Notes: a model not told the origin generated them from the letters alone. A DNA stretch of 64,000 nucleotides from CAVSQX01 sp963730225 (GCA_963730225.1 CAVSQX010000001.1:1116001-1180000); one strand, 5' to 3'. Positions 16,788 to 26,191 are shown, numbered from the stretch's first letter. Translations and numbers: made by a program.

Positions 16788-17499
16788 CATCCGCCCAGAT
16801 TTTATAGCCGGCGGGCGTGGGGTGCAGCGCATCGTGCATGACGTTAAAGCGAATAATGCCGTCGTCATTGAGGAATTTGCCGCCGATGTCGAGGTAGCGG
16901 GTTTTGTCGCCATCGTCGAGCTTGGCCAGTTGGGTATTCACCTGATTGATCAGATCGCGAACGGCGCCCACCTGCGGATTCTGCGGATCGACGCCGCGGG
17001 GAAAGATCCCCAGCACCAGCACCTTGGTGTTGGGCAGTTTCTGATGAATCTCCCGAACGATTTTGATGTCGGCAGCGGCAATTTCGTCGGCGGTGTTGGC
17101 GCCGGTGTTGTTGGTTCCGATCATGAGAACCAGAACCTTGGGATTGATGCCATCGAGTTCCCCGTTGTCGATTCGCCAAAGGACATGCTGCGTGCGGTCG
17201 CCGCCGATGCCGAAATTGGCGGGGTTATCTTTGCCGTAGTGATCGGTCCACACGTCCTGGGCGTTGCGCCAGCCTTCGGTGATGGAATCGCCCAGGAAAA
17301 GCAGATCAATGTTGCCCTGCTTGGCACGATCGAGGAATTCCTGATGGAGTTGCATGAAGCGTTTCTCGGGCTGGCCGTCGCGGCCCAGTTTTATGGCGGA
17401 CTGGTCCGCCGGTTGCGTGGCCGGCACCTGTGCGAGAGCGGGAATTCCGGTTAGAATAATGACCAGGCCGATGAGCCAACGAGCCGCTTTGTCGAGCAT
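16753..17499 (-). CDS. secreted SGNH/GDSL-type esterase or acetylhydrolase
   Basis: 248 residues with a signal peptide (WLIGLVIILTGIPALA). All four SGNH blocks are visible: LLFLGDSITEGW (catalytic Ser), FGIGGDRTQHVL (Gly), MIGTNNTG (Asn) and DALHPTPAGY (Asp and His). It resembles the platelet-activating-factor acetylhydrolase-like group. Likely a periplasmic or outer esterase that deacetylates sugars or other esters. It converges on the polysaccharide deacetylase gene, and the two coding sequences share 35 bases at their ends. Confidence 0.87.
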   Translation of the reverse strand: MLDKAARWLIGLVIILTGIPALAQVPATQPADQSAIKLGRDGQPEKRFMQLHQEFLDRAKQGNIDLLFLGDSITEGWRNAQDVWTDHYGKDNPANFGIGGDRTQHVLWRIDNGELDGINPKVLVLMIGTNNTGANTADEIAAADIKIVREIHQKLPNTKVLVLGIFPRGVDPQNPQVGAVRDLINQVNTQLAKLDDGDKTRYLDIGGKFLNDDGIIRFNVMHDALHPTPAGYKIWADAMQPLLDEMLK

Positions 17500-17561
17500 G
17501 TCACCTCGCGGTTAAAGTTACACAGTAGATACTCGCTGACCGCCGGGGAGTAAACCCGTTT

Positions 17562-19349
17562 ATGCAAATTCGCCACGCCAGTCTTTCGGTTGTCGGTCCC
17601 ATCCGCAGCAACAACGAGGACTATGTCGGCTCGTGGGAACCATCCAACGAAATCGAGCAGCGAATGCGCGGGTATGTGCTGGCGTTAGCCGACGGGGTGG
17701 GCGGGCAGGCTCGCGGAGAAGTTGCCAGCCGGCTGGCGGTGGAAACGGCGATGAAGGAATTCCAGGCCACCGCGCCCGGCGTGGCTCCGAATCAGGTTAT
17801 CTGGAAGATGTTCAATGCCGCCAACCTGGCGGTCTACGACGACTCGGCCAAGCACCACACCAACGGACGGATGGCCACGACGCTGCTGATGTGTATCTTT
17901 CGCAACAACGAGCTGACGGTGGGCCATGTCGGTGATTGCCGGCTCTATCTGTTTCAGGAGGGACGGCTTCGGCGCGTCACCAACGATCATTCCTACGCCG
18001 GCGTGCAATTGAAACTGGGACTGATCACGGTTGAGGAAGCGAAGAACAGTCCGAACCGGTCGCTGCTGACGCGGTCGGTCGGGCAGGATCCGATGACTCG
18101 CGTGGATTATCATCGCATCACGCTCAGCCGCGGCGATCGGGTGATGATGTGCACCGACGGGCTTTATTCCTGCGTCTCCGAAGGGGAGATTTTTAATGTC
18201 GTTTCGAAGCTGGAACCCCAGGAGGCGTGCCGGGAACTGGTGGGTTTGGCCGAGCGCAGAATGGGCGAAGACAACATCTCGGTGCAAGTCGCACACGTCG
18301 AAGCGGTGGAGAAGGTCAGTTATTACAGCGGCCAAACCATTTACGAAAAAGTAAAGGACGACACCATGGGCACCGATTTAGAGGCCGGCAATTCGCTGGA
18401 CGGCCGGTTTCAATTGACCGATTTAATCAGCCGCAGCGGCATGGCGTCGATCTTCAAAGCCAAGGATTTGCAAACCGGGCAGGTGGTGGCGGTGAAAGTG
18501 CCATTCATGCAGTTCGAATCCGACCCGGGGTTTTATTCGCGCTTCGAACGGGAAGAAAAGATCGGCACGACGCTGAACCATCCGTACATTCTGCGCGTCG
18601 AGCCGATCGACACACCCAGGAGCCGGCCGTACATCGTGATGGAATTCCTCGAAGGCCAGACGCTCGCCCACCTGATGCGCAGCGTGAAGCCGATGCCGGA
18701 GAAGGATGCCCTGACCATCGCAGCCCGCATCTGCGATGCGCTGCACTACATGCACGATCATGACGTGGTTCACCGCGACCTGAAGCCTGAGAACATCATG
18801 ATCTGCAACGACGGCAGCATTCGCATCATGGATTTCGGAATCGCCAAATTCGAGGGTCAACGCCGACTCACCTTCGGCGGCTTCACGCCGACGATGGGCA
18901 CTCCGGATTACATGGCTCCCGAGCAAGTGAAGGGAAAGCGCGGCGATCCGCGTACGGACCTGTACGCTCTGGGAGCGATTCTCTACGAGATGGTAACCGG
19001 TTCGGCTCCATTTGAGGGAGCCAATCCGTTTCTGATCATGAACGCCCGGCTCACCGGCGATCCGATTCCGCCGCGGCAGAAGAATCCAAATCTCAGCCCG
19101 CAAGTGGAAGAGATCATCATGCACGCGATGGCCCGCAATCCAGCCGACCGCTACGCCGACGCCCGGGTGATGCAGGCGGAACTGACGCATCCTGAGAATG
19201 TGAAGGTCACCGGCCGAGCCGAGCGAGCCGTTCCACCGAGCCCGGTTCGCACGGCCAGTCGAATGATTCGAATTTACGTTCTGGCGGCGTTGATTCCGAT
19301 CGCGGTGGTGTTGTTTTTTCTGATAAAGGCGCATGTGACATTTCACTGA
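17562..19349 (+). CDS. PP2C phosphatase - Ser/Thr protein kinase fusion with membrane anchor
   Basis: 595 residues with two opposing enzymes in one chain. Residues about 1-250 form a PP2C phosphatase: SNNEDYVGSW, LALADGVGGQ, HVGDCRLY, MCTDGLYS and EDNISV supply the metal-binding Asp residues. Residues about 282-545 form a Hanks-type kinase: VAVKVP (ATP-binding Lys, about 309), HRDLKPEN (about 403), MDFGIAK (about 424) and MAPEQ (about 451). The glycine loop is unusual (ISRSGMASIFKA rather than GxGxxG). A single membrane span at about 568-590 is near the C-terminus, leaving only a few residues outside, so there is no sensor domain. Both active sites look intact. Regulatory target unknown. Confidence 0.9.
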   Translation: MQIRHASLSVVGPIRSNNEDYVGSWEPSNEIEQRMRGYVLALADGVGGQARGEVASRLAVETAMKEFQATAPGVAPNQVIWKMFNAANLAVYDDSAKHHTNGRMATTLLMCIFRNNELTVGHVGDCRLYLFQEGRLRRVTNDHSYAGVQLKLGLITVEEAKNSPNRSLLTRSVGQDPMTRVDYHRITLSRGDRVMMCTDGLYSCVSEGEIFNVVSKLEPQEACRELVGLAERRMGEDNISVQVAHVEAVEKVSYYSGQTIYEKVKDDTMGTDLEAGNSLDGRFQLTDLISRSGMASIFKAKDLQTGQVVAVKVPFMQFESDPGFYSRFEREEKIGTTLNHPYILRVEPIDTPRSRPYIVMEFLEGQTLAHLMRSVKPMPEKDALTIAARICDALHYMHDHDVVHRDLKPENIMICNDGSIRIMDFGIAKFEGQRRLTFGGFTPTMGTPDYMAPEQVKGKRGDPRTDLYALGAILYEMVTGSAPFEGANPFLIMNARLTGDPIPPRQKNPNLSPQVEEIIMHAMARNPADRYADARVMQAELTHPENVKVTGRAERAVPPSPVRTASRMIRIYVLAALIPIAVVLFFLIKAHVTFH

Positions 19350-19591
19350 TGTGCGAGTGAATTCGCGCACCAGCGTCAATTTTTATTTTGAATTGGTCCG
19401 GTGGGAACAAAAGGTAACACGTTCTGCGAAAAGCGCCACCTGTCACCTGCCGAACTGGCAGCTGGGCCGAGTGGTGATTTGGAGATTATTGCGTCACCGC
19501 GATACAGCGCTCAGACCCGCTGATCTGGGCCTTGGCGACGGGGCCGTCGAACCGTGGCCGCGATTAAATGGCGACACATTGAATACACTTT

Positions 19592-20509
19592 ATGCGGCGT
19601 CCCCCACCCGTAAATGAATTCGCAAAATATCCGGTCGCTGGCGGGACGATCGCGCTGGCGATTGGTGTCACTGTCGCGGCGTGGTCGGGCAAGGTCGATG
19701 TCAGTCCGCTGTACGAAACGGTTGACATCCGGCGAGGAGAGCTGTGGCGATTGCTCACATCGGCGCTGCCGCACGCGGATATTCTGCATTTGGCGTTCAA
19801 CGTCTACTGGACGTGGGTGTTTGGAACGCTCGTTGAAGAGATTTTCGGCCATCTGAAGTTGCTGGGGATTCTGGTTTTGCTGGCGGTAGCGGCGAATGGG
19901 GCGGAATATGCGATTCTCTCCGGCGGTGAGGGGCTTTCGGGAATCGGGTATGGACTGTTCGCATTGATTTGGGTGCTCTCCAGTCGCGACGAAAGATTCG
20001 CGGGGGTCATCGATCAGAAAACAATCGGATTGTTCGTCGTGTGGTTCTTCGCTTGCATCGTCATGACGATGGGCGGATATCCGATCGGAAATATCGCACA
20101 TGGGGTTGGAGCAATTACGGAAGGACTACTGGGACTGGCAATCGCAAGTTCTGCGACACGGCGAATCGCATGGTGGAGCGGCCTGGTAGTGCTCGTCGCG
20201 GCAATTTTGGTGGGCGCGACCGTCGCTCGGCCCTGGATCAATCTGTCGAAGTACGGCGGGTACGATGAAGCCAAGCTCGGATACGAAGCGCTCAACGACG
20301 ATCGAAACGAGGACGCGCTTCGGTGGTTTCGCGATGCAACGATCATGCAACCGCGCATTGCCACCGACTGGTTTGATATGGGTGTTGCTTACGATCGCCT
20401 GCATCGGCATTCGCAGGCCGTGATTGCGTACAAGCGGGCACGTGATCTGGAACCGTCGAATGCGGAATATCAAGCCGCTGCGCGCGACGCCGGCGGTTAT
20501 GGAGAATGA
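19592..20509 (+). CDS. rhomboid intramembrane protease with C-terminal TPR
   Basis: 305 residues. About six hydrophobic spans; the rhomboid features are HADILHLAFNVYW (His and Asn of the oxyanion region), GLSGIGYG with the catalytic Ser near residue 116, and IAHGVGA with the catalytic His near residue 170. The last 80 residues leave the membrane and form at least two TPR-like helix pairs (AKLGYEALNDDRNEDALRWF and MGVAYDRLHRHSQAVIAYKR). Rhomboids cut membrane proteins within the bilayer; the TPR unit may recruit substrates. No clear ribosome site precedes the ATG, so initiation may be weak or leaderless. Confidence 0.85.
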   Translation: MRRPPPVNEFAKYPVAGGTIALAIGVTVAAWSGKVDVSPLYETVDIRRGELWRLLTSALPHADILHLAFNVYWTWVFGTLVEEIFGHLKLLGILVLLAVAANGAEYAILSGGEGLSGIGYGLFALIWVLSSRDERFAGVIDQKTIGLFVVWFFACIVMTMGGYPIGNIAHGVGAITEGLLGLAIASSATRRIAWWSGLVVLVAAILVGATVARPWINLSKYGGYDEAKLGYEALNDDRNEDALRWFRDATIMQPRIATDWFDMGVAYDRLHRHSQAVIAYKRARDLEPSNAEYQAAARDAGGYGE

Positions 20510-20569
20510 ATAGCCTATACTTCGGCGAAGCCGGCCACCAAATAACCGGCGTTGAACTGGAGACAGTCT

Positions 20570-21054
20570 ATGGATAACACAACGCTGCTGGCGGCAACGG
20601 ATTTTTCCAGACTACGACTGCTGGCCATTTTGGAATCGATCGAGAAGACAGCGCCCAGACGGAGCAGGTATTGGCGTGGCGGCCGGGGCCGGGAAGAGCG
20701 CACATCGCATGGCAGGCCATGCACTGTGCGGCAACGCACGATCGATATCTGAATGTGAATATTCTTGGCGGCCAGCCAAACGATCCGTCGCTGGTGACGG
20801 CGTTTGCGGGAGGAAGTGTGCCATCGGATGAGAATGTTCCGTCGCTGGCGAAGATTCGCGCGGCGCTGGCCAAGAACATCGAGCCGCTGCGAAAGTTCAT
20901 CGCGGATTTGCCGGTTGCCGAGATGGACAGGAAACTTCCCAGCGGAAGGACATTGGGTGAATCATTGGTGCTGCTGGCATGGCACGAGGCGCATCATCAG
21001 GGGCAGATTCATCTCACGTGGAATTTGTATAAGCAGGCGCACGGGATCAAGTGA
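20570..21054 (+). CDS. DinB-family metal-binding protein (frameshifted)
   Basis: The N-terminus (MDNTTLLAATDFSRLRLLAI), preceded by GGAG seven bases before the ATG at 20570, is in one frame. The rest, starting near EQVLAWRPGPGRAH and ending with HGIK, is in another; one base seems missing near 20641-20648. Together they give a four-helix DinB protein of about 160 residues. The metal ligands are visible as AMHCAATHDRY and WHEAHHQGQIHL. DinB/YfiT proteins bind a divalent metal; some are thiol transferases that use bacillithiol or mycothiol, which is relevant because the window also encodes bacillithiol synthesis. No specific function is proven. Confidence 0.75.
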
Positions 21055-21239
21055 GCGGTCAGGGGTTGCTGCGTTCGGCGCGGTTGACGGCGGCGATGCG
21101 GGAAGAATTGCTGAAATTGAAGGCCGGGAAGAGGGAGCGGTCGAGCCCCGCAAGGTGCCAACGCTCGGCGGACGAACCGGTGAACGAGAAGCCTCGATCT
21201 GCACCAGACCGAGGCAAGCCCTGGCCCAGCGGCACAGGT

Positions 21240-21845
21240 TCAAGTCGCGATTGACGGTTTTTCGCTCTTCCGTTCAAGTCCGCATTCGGGACAACGATCC
21301 GGAGTGGCGCGGAGATCGTAGCCGCAGTGCTGGCAGATTTGCCGGCGGTGGCGCAGGCGGCGTCGACGCCAGCGGAGCAGGCGTAGCAGCGGCGGGGTCG
21401 CGGGAAACAGGATCAGAAACCAGAACGGCACGACGATGCGTGTCAGGCTTCGCGTTCCGGCCATAGGAGCTGGCGGAGGAATGCGGAGGGTTGTGGACTC
21501 AAAACCAAAGCCGAGAAAATAGCGCGGGGGCTGAGTCCATTGCGACATTCCCAATCCGAGCATCATGCGGCCGGCGGTGATGGAGAAACTGAGCCGGGGC
21601 GTTCCCCAGGTGAAGGAAGAGCGTTGCCATCCGGGTGTAAGGATGCCGAACCATAGACCGGACAGGCCGCTGGTGGCGGTGAATTCGAGGCCGCCGGGAT
21701 GGGTTGAGAGGGAACGCCCGGCGTCTTGCGGTTGGCCAGAAGCGATCACGTCGCAGGTGGTGATGCTGCGAATCCAGAGCGCGGCGGTGGCCACGCAGAA
21801 CGCCAGGGACAAGGTGATCGCCGCGCTGAACAGGCGATGTTTCAC
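21240..21845 (-). CDS. membrane protein with planctomycete-type C-terminal zinc ribbon
   Basis: 201 residues. N-terminal signal anchor (about 7-27), a central region with no recognised domain, a second hydrophobic span (IVVPFWFLILFPATPPLLRLL), an Arg-rich stretch and then ICQHCGYDLRATPDRCPECG, a four-Cys zinc ribbon that recurs at the end of many short planctomycete membrane proteins. The ribbon would lie in the cytoplasm. Function unknown. Minus-strand gene downstream of the methyltransferase. Confidence 0.75.
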   Translation of the reverse strand: MKHRLFSAAITLSLAFCVATAALWIRSITTCDVIASGQPQDAGRSLSTHPGGLEFTATSGLSGLWFGILTPGWQRSSFTWGTPRLSFSITAGRMMLGLGMSQWTQPPRYFLGFGFESTTLRIPPPAPMAGTRSLTRIVVPFWFLILFPATPPLLRLLRWRRRRLRHRRQICQHCGYDLRATPDRCPECGLERKSEKPSIAT

Positions 21846-21898
21846 ATGGGTATTGTAAGTGTGGCCAGGCGAATTCCGAATGTCGGGAGGAGAGACGC

Positions 21899-21915
21899 CC
21901 GGCCCTTCGGGCCGG
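21899..21915 (-). terminator. GC-rich hairpin after the methyltransferase gene
   Basis: CCGGCCC at 21899-21905, loop TTC, then GGGCCGG at 21909-21915. It lies 25 bases beyond the methyltransferase stop and 54 bases before the zinc-ribbon gene on the minus strand. It has no T-run, so it may be a weak terminator or an RNA-stability element. Confidence 0.5.
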
Positions 21916-21939
21916 CGCTGAACGAGTAACGGGGCCGCG

Positions 21940-22612
21940 TTAGCTGGAGAGCGACAACACGACGAGCATCGGCCAATCGATGTATTTCTCGGCGCGGATG
22001 TTCGGCGGCGAAAGCGGCGTCGGGAGCGAATTCGGCGGAGTTGGTCAGCGTGAAGCCGGCAGATACGGCGGCGAGAATGAACGCGGAGATGGAATGGGGA
22101 ATGCTTCCTGGTTGGACGATCTGGCCCGAGGTGGGATCGGTGAAGCGAGCTTGAGCGCCGCGCAGAAACATAGCGGGATGCATGGCGGAAATCACAGCGC
22201 GGCCGCCGGATCGGAGAACGCGGCGAGCTTCGGTGAAGAAAGGATCGAGATCAACGATATGCTCCAGAACAAGTCCGCTGACAAGCAGATCGAAGGAATC
22301 TGAATCCAAGGGAAGCGGATTGTGGAGGTCGTGCTCGAGGAAGCGAATCGCGTCGGAGCCGGGCTTTCGGCGAGCCAGGGCGAGCATGCCGGGGGAAAAA
22401 TCCAAAGCGGTGACAATTGCGCCGGATGCGGCGAGCCAAAGAGCGTGTCGCCCGGTGCCGCAGCCGAGATCCAGAGCGATAAGGCCGCGAACATCGCCCA
22501 ACGCGGAGCGGACGATGGGGCCTTCGAGGGCCTGGAGCGGGTTGGCGTCGTGATCGTAGATGGAGGCCCAGCGGTCGTACCCGAGACGAACGGAGGAGAG
22601 CGCGTCGGTCAT
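21940..22612 (-). CDS. class I SAM-dependent methyltransferase (frameshifted at C-terminus)
   Basis: Starts at the ATG at 22612 (MTDALSSVRLGYDRWASIYD). The SAM-binding motif is ALDLGCGTGRHALWLAASG, followed by VTALDFSPGMLALA and SFDLLVSGLVLEHI, as in UbiE/BioC-like methyltransferases. The long open frame runs on to 21842 with Arg-rich nonsense, but the neighbouring frame ends at 21940-21942 with EKYIDWPMLVVLSLSS, which matches how this group ends. One base seems missing near 21990-22000 (CCGCGCCG run). Substrate unknown. The ATG follows the lipoprotein gene stop after only four bases, so the two are cotranscribed. Confidence 0.78.
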
Positions 22613-22616
22613 GTGA

Positions 22617-22946
22617 TCATTGGTCCGCGGTGCCGCCAGTCGCGAGCTGCACGTTTGACACGCCGGCGCTGTGAAGGGCATCCGCGACCTTCTGTGCGTC
22701 GTCGTAATCCATGATACTTCCCTTGGGTGATTGTACGATGGCAGATTTGGTTTGATATCGCTGAACGAGTCGCGGCAGGTCATTGATTGACGCCTCCCAG
22801 CCGTCCCATTCAACATTGTCTCCTCCCATGACGATAACGGCCATCGGGTTTTCGGATGAATGAGGCGTTTTGGGCGCTGGAGACGGGTGGGAACACACGC
22901 AACCCGCGGCCCAGACCGCTGCGAGAAGAGAGGAAAAGGATTTCAT
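22617..22946 (-). CDS. small lipoprotein, possible ExbD/TolR-like periplasmic fold
   Basis: 109 residues. Signal peptide ending AAVWAAGC gives a lipobox Cys at about residue 16, then a Pro-rich linker and a compact domain of about 75 residues. The last part (IMDYDDAQKVADALHSAGVSNVQLAT) resembles the folded periplasmic end of ExbD/TolR proteins, but there is no membrane helix, so this is only a resemblance. It is directly upstream of the methyltransferase gene. Function unknown. Confidence 0.6.
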   Translation of the reverse strand: MKSFSSLLAAVWAAGCVCSHPSPAPKTPHSSENPMAVIVMGGDNVEWDGWEASINDLPRLVQRYQTKSAIVQSPKGSIMDYDDAQKVADALHSAGVSNVQLATGGTADQ

Positions 22947-23066
22947 GGAGATGCCTGTGTTCGAATATGGCGGAAGTATACCGTACGAGAAGCCGTTGGC
23001 ATCGCGAGCACAGAAATATCGCGGCAGTGCTGATTTCCAGATATACTCCGCCGACAGCCTAAATTT

Positions 23067-24125
23067 GTGAGTCTGCAGATGTTTTGTGAACCGCTAGAAA
23101 TTCGTCGCCTAATGTCGGGGCCACCGGTGGCGGGCAATTGGCAGATGATCTTCAATTCCGACGGATCGGCGTGGAATGGATACGTCGATTCAGTCTTTGG
23201 TGCGCAAAATGGAACGACCCCGGCTAATGTAGCGTACAGTTCGAGCGGCATCACGCTGACGGCCAGTGCCCCGAGTCTGGGCGGCGGACTTTCCACCGAC
23301 GGGAATCCGAGCGGCTCGTCGTTCTCGTTTGAATACGGCTACATCCAGGCGACCATCGAAATGCCAGCGGGGAACGCGCAGGGAATGTGGGGATCGTTCT
23401 GGATGCTGCCGACTCCCGATCCGGACGCTCACAACGGCGATGGCGAAATTGACATCACGGAAGTGATCGACGGGCAGAACACCGATTACGTGCACCTTCA
23501 TCATGAAGGATTCACGACCGCGGGCTACGCCTACTCGCCGGGCGTGAGCCTGTCGGCGGGCTATCACACATACGGCGTTGACTGGGAGCCCGGGCAGATC
23601 ACCTGGTATTTCGACGGCAGCGCGGTGTTCAGCGACTCCGGTGCGATCGTGCCGGATACACCCGAGTACGTGATTCTGAGCCTTTGGGACGACGGCGGCT
23701 GGCCCGGGCGGACCAACGCCAGCACGACGTTTCCAAACACGATGCAGATTTCGTCGGTGCAAGTCTGGCAGCACACCGCCAACGGCCAGCCGATAGCCGG
23801 CGATGTCAACGGCGACGGCGAAGTGAACGGGCAGGATTACTCGCTGCTGGATTTACAATTCAACGACGGGCAGATTTCGGCGTCGGTGTATGACGCGGAC
23901 ATCGCCGCCGCGACGGCCACCTACAACAGCGAACAGTGGAACGGCCCGGTGCTGACGATCACCGATGCGCAACCCAGCGACGCGACGGCGGCAATCGACA
24001 CGCCGGAGGTTGATTCAACCGGCTGGATGAAGAAGAAACACAGAGCAATGGCGGATCGAGTCGAGGCAGTGCTGGAGCGGAAGATGTCTGGCAAGCTGGA
24101 CTTGCGCGGTGCTCTTGAGCGGTAG
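23067..24125 (+). CDS. secreted GH16 family glycoside hydrolase with dockerin-like repeat
   Basis: 352 residues. Close to the N-terminus is FCEPLEIRRLMSG, a form of the planctomycete LEPRxLLS secretion-associated motif. Residues about 20-245 are a GH16 jelly-roll: the catalytic signature is GDGEIDITEV (two Glu and one Asp in the ExDxxE order), and MWGSFWMLP and HTYGVDWEPGQITWYFDG are flanking blocks. It likely cuts beta-1,3/1,4-glucans or similar polymers. Then comes one DVNGDGEVNGQDYSLL calcium-binding motif of dockerin type and a basic C-terminal tail. The GTG at 23067 or the ATG at 23079 could start it; no strong ribosome site marks either. Confidence 0.87.
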   Translation: MSLQMFCEPLEIRRLMSGPPVAGNWQMIFNSDGSAWNGYVDSVFGAQNGTTPANVAYSSSGITLTASAPSLGGGLSTDGNPSGSSFSFEYGYIQATIEMPAGNAQGMWGSFWMLPTPDPDAHNGDGEIDITEVIDGQNTDYVHLHHEGFTTAGYAYSPGVSLSAGYHTYGVDWEPGQITWYFDGSAVFSDSGAIVPDTPEYVILSLWDDGGWPGRTNASTTFPNTMQISSVQVWQHTANGQPIAGDVNGDGEVNGQDYSLLDLQFNDGQISASVYDADIAAATATYNSEQWNGPVLTITDAQPSDATAAIDTPEVDSTGWMKKKHRAMADRVEAVLERKMSGKLDLRGALER

Positions 24126-24501
24126 CTTGGATGCTGAATTGGGCCGCAGTGGTTGAGCAGCGGCGATAGGGTTTACTGAGCAAATTGCCGAGCTTTACTG
24201 AAACCGAAAAGTCTCTTCTCATGTCTCAATTCAAACTAGGATTGCTCGATTTCTCAAGCAATAACTCTTTTATTTCAAATGCTTTAGATTAAAGTAAGCA
24301 GCGCGGCTGCCGGCGAGGTATCTCGTTTTGCAGGATATCAAGCCGCCGTGTGGGTGGCTTCCGTTGCGCAAAGCCGGTTCAATCTAAGAACTAGAATTGC
24401 GGGTCATATAAACTCGCGGCGGGGTGGGGTTATGGGCAGGGCGCGAAAAAGGTAACAAGATTTTTTCGTGGGAGAGAGGCGGGTGTGGAGTTTACTGGGC
24501 T
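24126..24501. other. intergenic region with an AT-rich core
   Basis: Between the convergent GH16 gene and the secreted hypothetical gene. Bases about 24220-24300 are AT-rich compared with the neighbourhood, and ATTGCT...AGCAAT at about 24240-24262 forms a weak six-base inverted repeat. I see no gene, no tRNA and no strong terminator here. Confidence 0.4.
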
Positions 24502-25095
24502 CTATTTGCGGAGTTCGTACACTTCGGAGAAATCTTGTTCGGATGGGGCTTCATGGTTCAGCCCTTCACAAAGAAGCGGTGAAACGTCCGGCATTGGATG
24601 AACGTACCAGCGGCCGTCCTTGTCTTGGATTACCGGCGTGCCATTCAAAAAGTGCCCGCCGTCGTTGAGTATCACGCCAACGTCCACGAACATCACATCT
24701 TGAAAACCAAACGCCGCGTAGCCGTAGGATGCGGGACCGTCTTTGCTCAGATGGCGAGCGGCAAATACCTTGGCAATTTTCTTTGGCCCCTTTTGGTTTT
24801 TCGAGGTTTTGGAAACTTGCATAGATTTCGCGGTCTGTTCAAAGAAACGGGCATAGTCACTTGGACCGTTGCCGTCCGCATACAGCCTGATGCACGTCTG
24901 CCTGAAAAGCACGTCGTCAAGCTGAATAAAAGCGCGGGCAAGATCACAGGCGGCCCCTTCCGGCGTGTCGTGTCCGGACGGGAAACCATCGCCTTCCACG
25001 ACGATTACCGGCTTCGTCGTCGGCTGGGTAGTCTGAGCCTGCGCGAACATCGAGAAGGTAATCACGAGGGAGATTATCGAGGCCGTTGCTCTCAT
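24502..25095 (-). CDS. secreted protein of unknown function
   Basis: 197 residues with a signal peptide (IISLVITFSMFAQAQ). The mature part begins with a Thr/Pro-rich linker and then a folded region with scattered aromatic residues and one pair of cysteines. No family recognised. Its ATG overlaps the stop of the upstream ankyrin gene (ATGA at 25092-25095), so the two are translated together. It ends with CEGLNHEAPSEQDFSEVYEL. Confidence 0.7.
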   Translation of the reverse strand: MRATASIISLVITFSMFAQAQTTQPTTKPVIVVEGDGFPSGHDTPEGAACDLARAFIQLDDVLFRQTCIRLYADGNGPSDYARFFEQTAKSMQVSKTSKNQKGPKKIAKVFAARHLSKDGPASYGYAAFGFQDVMFVDVGVILNDGGHFLNGTPVIQDKDGRWYVHPMPDVSPLLCEGLNHEAPSEQDFSEVYELRK

Positions 25096-25520
25096 TTGGA
25101 ATACCGCTTCGCGGCTTCTTCAAGAAGACGAATGATTTTCCGCGCGTTTGCGTCCTTTCGCTGGCGAGCGCGATCCAGCGCGTTCATCTGCATCCAGCCG
25201 CGGATTGTCGGATCGGCGCCGGCGTCGATCAGGGCTTTAGCCATTTCGAAAGTGCATTCTCCAACGTTGTCGCGTAATGGCGTGTTGCCGATGACTCGCT
25301 CGTCGTGGGCATTCACGTTTGCCCCTGCTTGGATCAATGTCATGACGACTTCGAGATGATTGCTTCGAACGGCGTAATGCAGGGGTGTGCAGCCGAGATC
25401 GTCGAAGCGGTTGACAGGATATTTGTGTTCGAGAAGGTCGTTTACCTGCGCTAGATCGCTGTCCTGCGCCGCTCGGTGCAGTTGCCGGCGCTGAAGTTGT
25501 GCGGCGAAGTCACGGCTCAT
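25092..25520 (-). CDS. ankyrin-repeat protein
   Basis: 142 residues made of about three ankyrin repeats: LHRAAQDSDLAQVNDLLEH, GCTPLHYAVRSNHLEVVMTL and NTPLRDNVGECTFEMAKALI, with the usual GANVNAHD and GADPTIRG turns. No signal peptide, so it is cytoplasmic and probably binds a partner protein. The gene begins 22 bases after a tRNA on the same strand and may be read from the same transcript. Function unknown; partner of the downstream secreted protein by coupling only. Confidence 0.8.
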   Translation of the reverse strand: MSRDFAAQLQRRQLHRAAQDSDLAQVNDLLEHKYPVNRFDDLGCTPLHYAVRSNHLEVVMTLIQAGANVNAHDERVIGNTPLRDNVGECTFEMAKALIDAGADPTIRGWMQMNALDRARQRKDANARKIIRLLEEAAKRYSK

Positions 25521-25542
25521 TTGAAGAGGCGGTGCACGCCTA

Positions 25543-25615
<73 letters not shown>

Positions 25616-25661
25616 GAATTCACTCACTTCGCCCGGTAAATCAGCTCCGTTTGGTAACAAG

Positions 25662-26078
25662 TCAGGCGACACAACGTTTCGGACGCCATAAACGTCGCCT
25701 CTGGCGGTGAAGATGCGTGCGGCGATGCGTCGTCAGCTTGATTGTACTGTGCCGGGCCAAACACTGCGCTGCCTTTGGATGAACGTCGCCGGCGGCCGGG
25801 ATTGAACCGGCCAGAAAAACGGCCGGCATCGCAACGGTATCGGGCTTCAACGGCGGTATCTCGTGTCGGCGACTTTTGGCCCAGGCGGCGGCGAAGGCCA
25901 CGGAAACGTCGTACCTTTTCACCGGCATGTGCCTGGCCTTCACCCAGCTTGGAGATGATCCATTCTGGCTGGTGAGTTTGATTCGAAGTGCCTTTGCTCC
26001 GTTCGAAATCCCCAAAATTCTGAAGCCGTACTCATGAACCTCACCGGTGCGATACCACCGGGCACAGAAATTGAACAT
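25662..26078 (-). CDS. possible small hypothetical protein, weak evidence
   Basis: A 138-codon open frame lies in an otherwise empty 570-base stretch between the tRNA and the DUF2911 gene. No family, signal peptide or ribosome site is recognised, and the C-terminal third is rich in His and Arg, which suggests a wrong frame. A neighbouring minus frame is also open through this region and ends at 25624 with the more protein-like MASETLCRLTCYQTELIYRA, but has no good start. A frameshifted gene or no gene at all are both possible. Confidence 0.25.
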   Translation of the reverse strand: MFNFCARWYRTGEVHEYGFRILGISNGAKALRIKLTSQNGSSPSWVKARHMPVKRYDVSVAFAAAWAKSRRHEIPPLKPDTVAMPAVFLAGSIPAAGDVHPKAAQCLARHSTIKLTTHRRTHLHRQRRRLWRPKRCVA

Positions 26079-26191
26079 TCCGGGCCTCGACGCTACGCTC
26101 TAGCGAGTTACGATCCGGGCACATGTTTTGGCGGAAGCTCCGGGATCGAATCTTGAAGCCTCGGCTGCCAACCCATCTTTCAGGAGTCATT

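Noticed and set aside
22951..23069. Short plus-strand frame (MPVFEYGGSIPYEKPLASRA) directly before the GH16 start
   Set aside because: No ribosome site or family; it lies in the divergent promoter region of the lipoprotein and GH16 genes and is likely chance.
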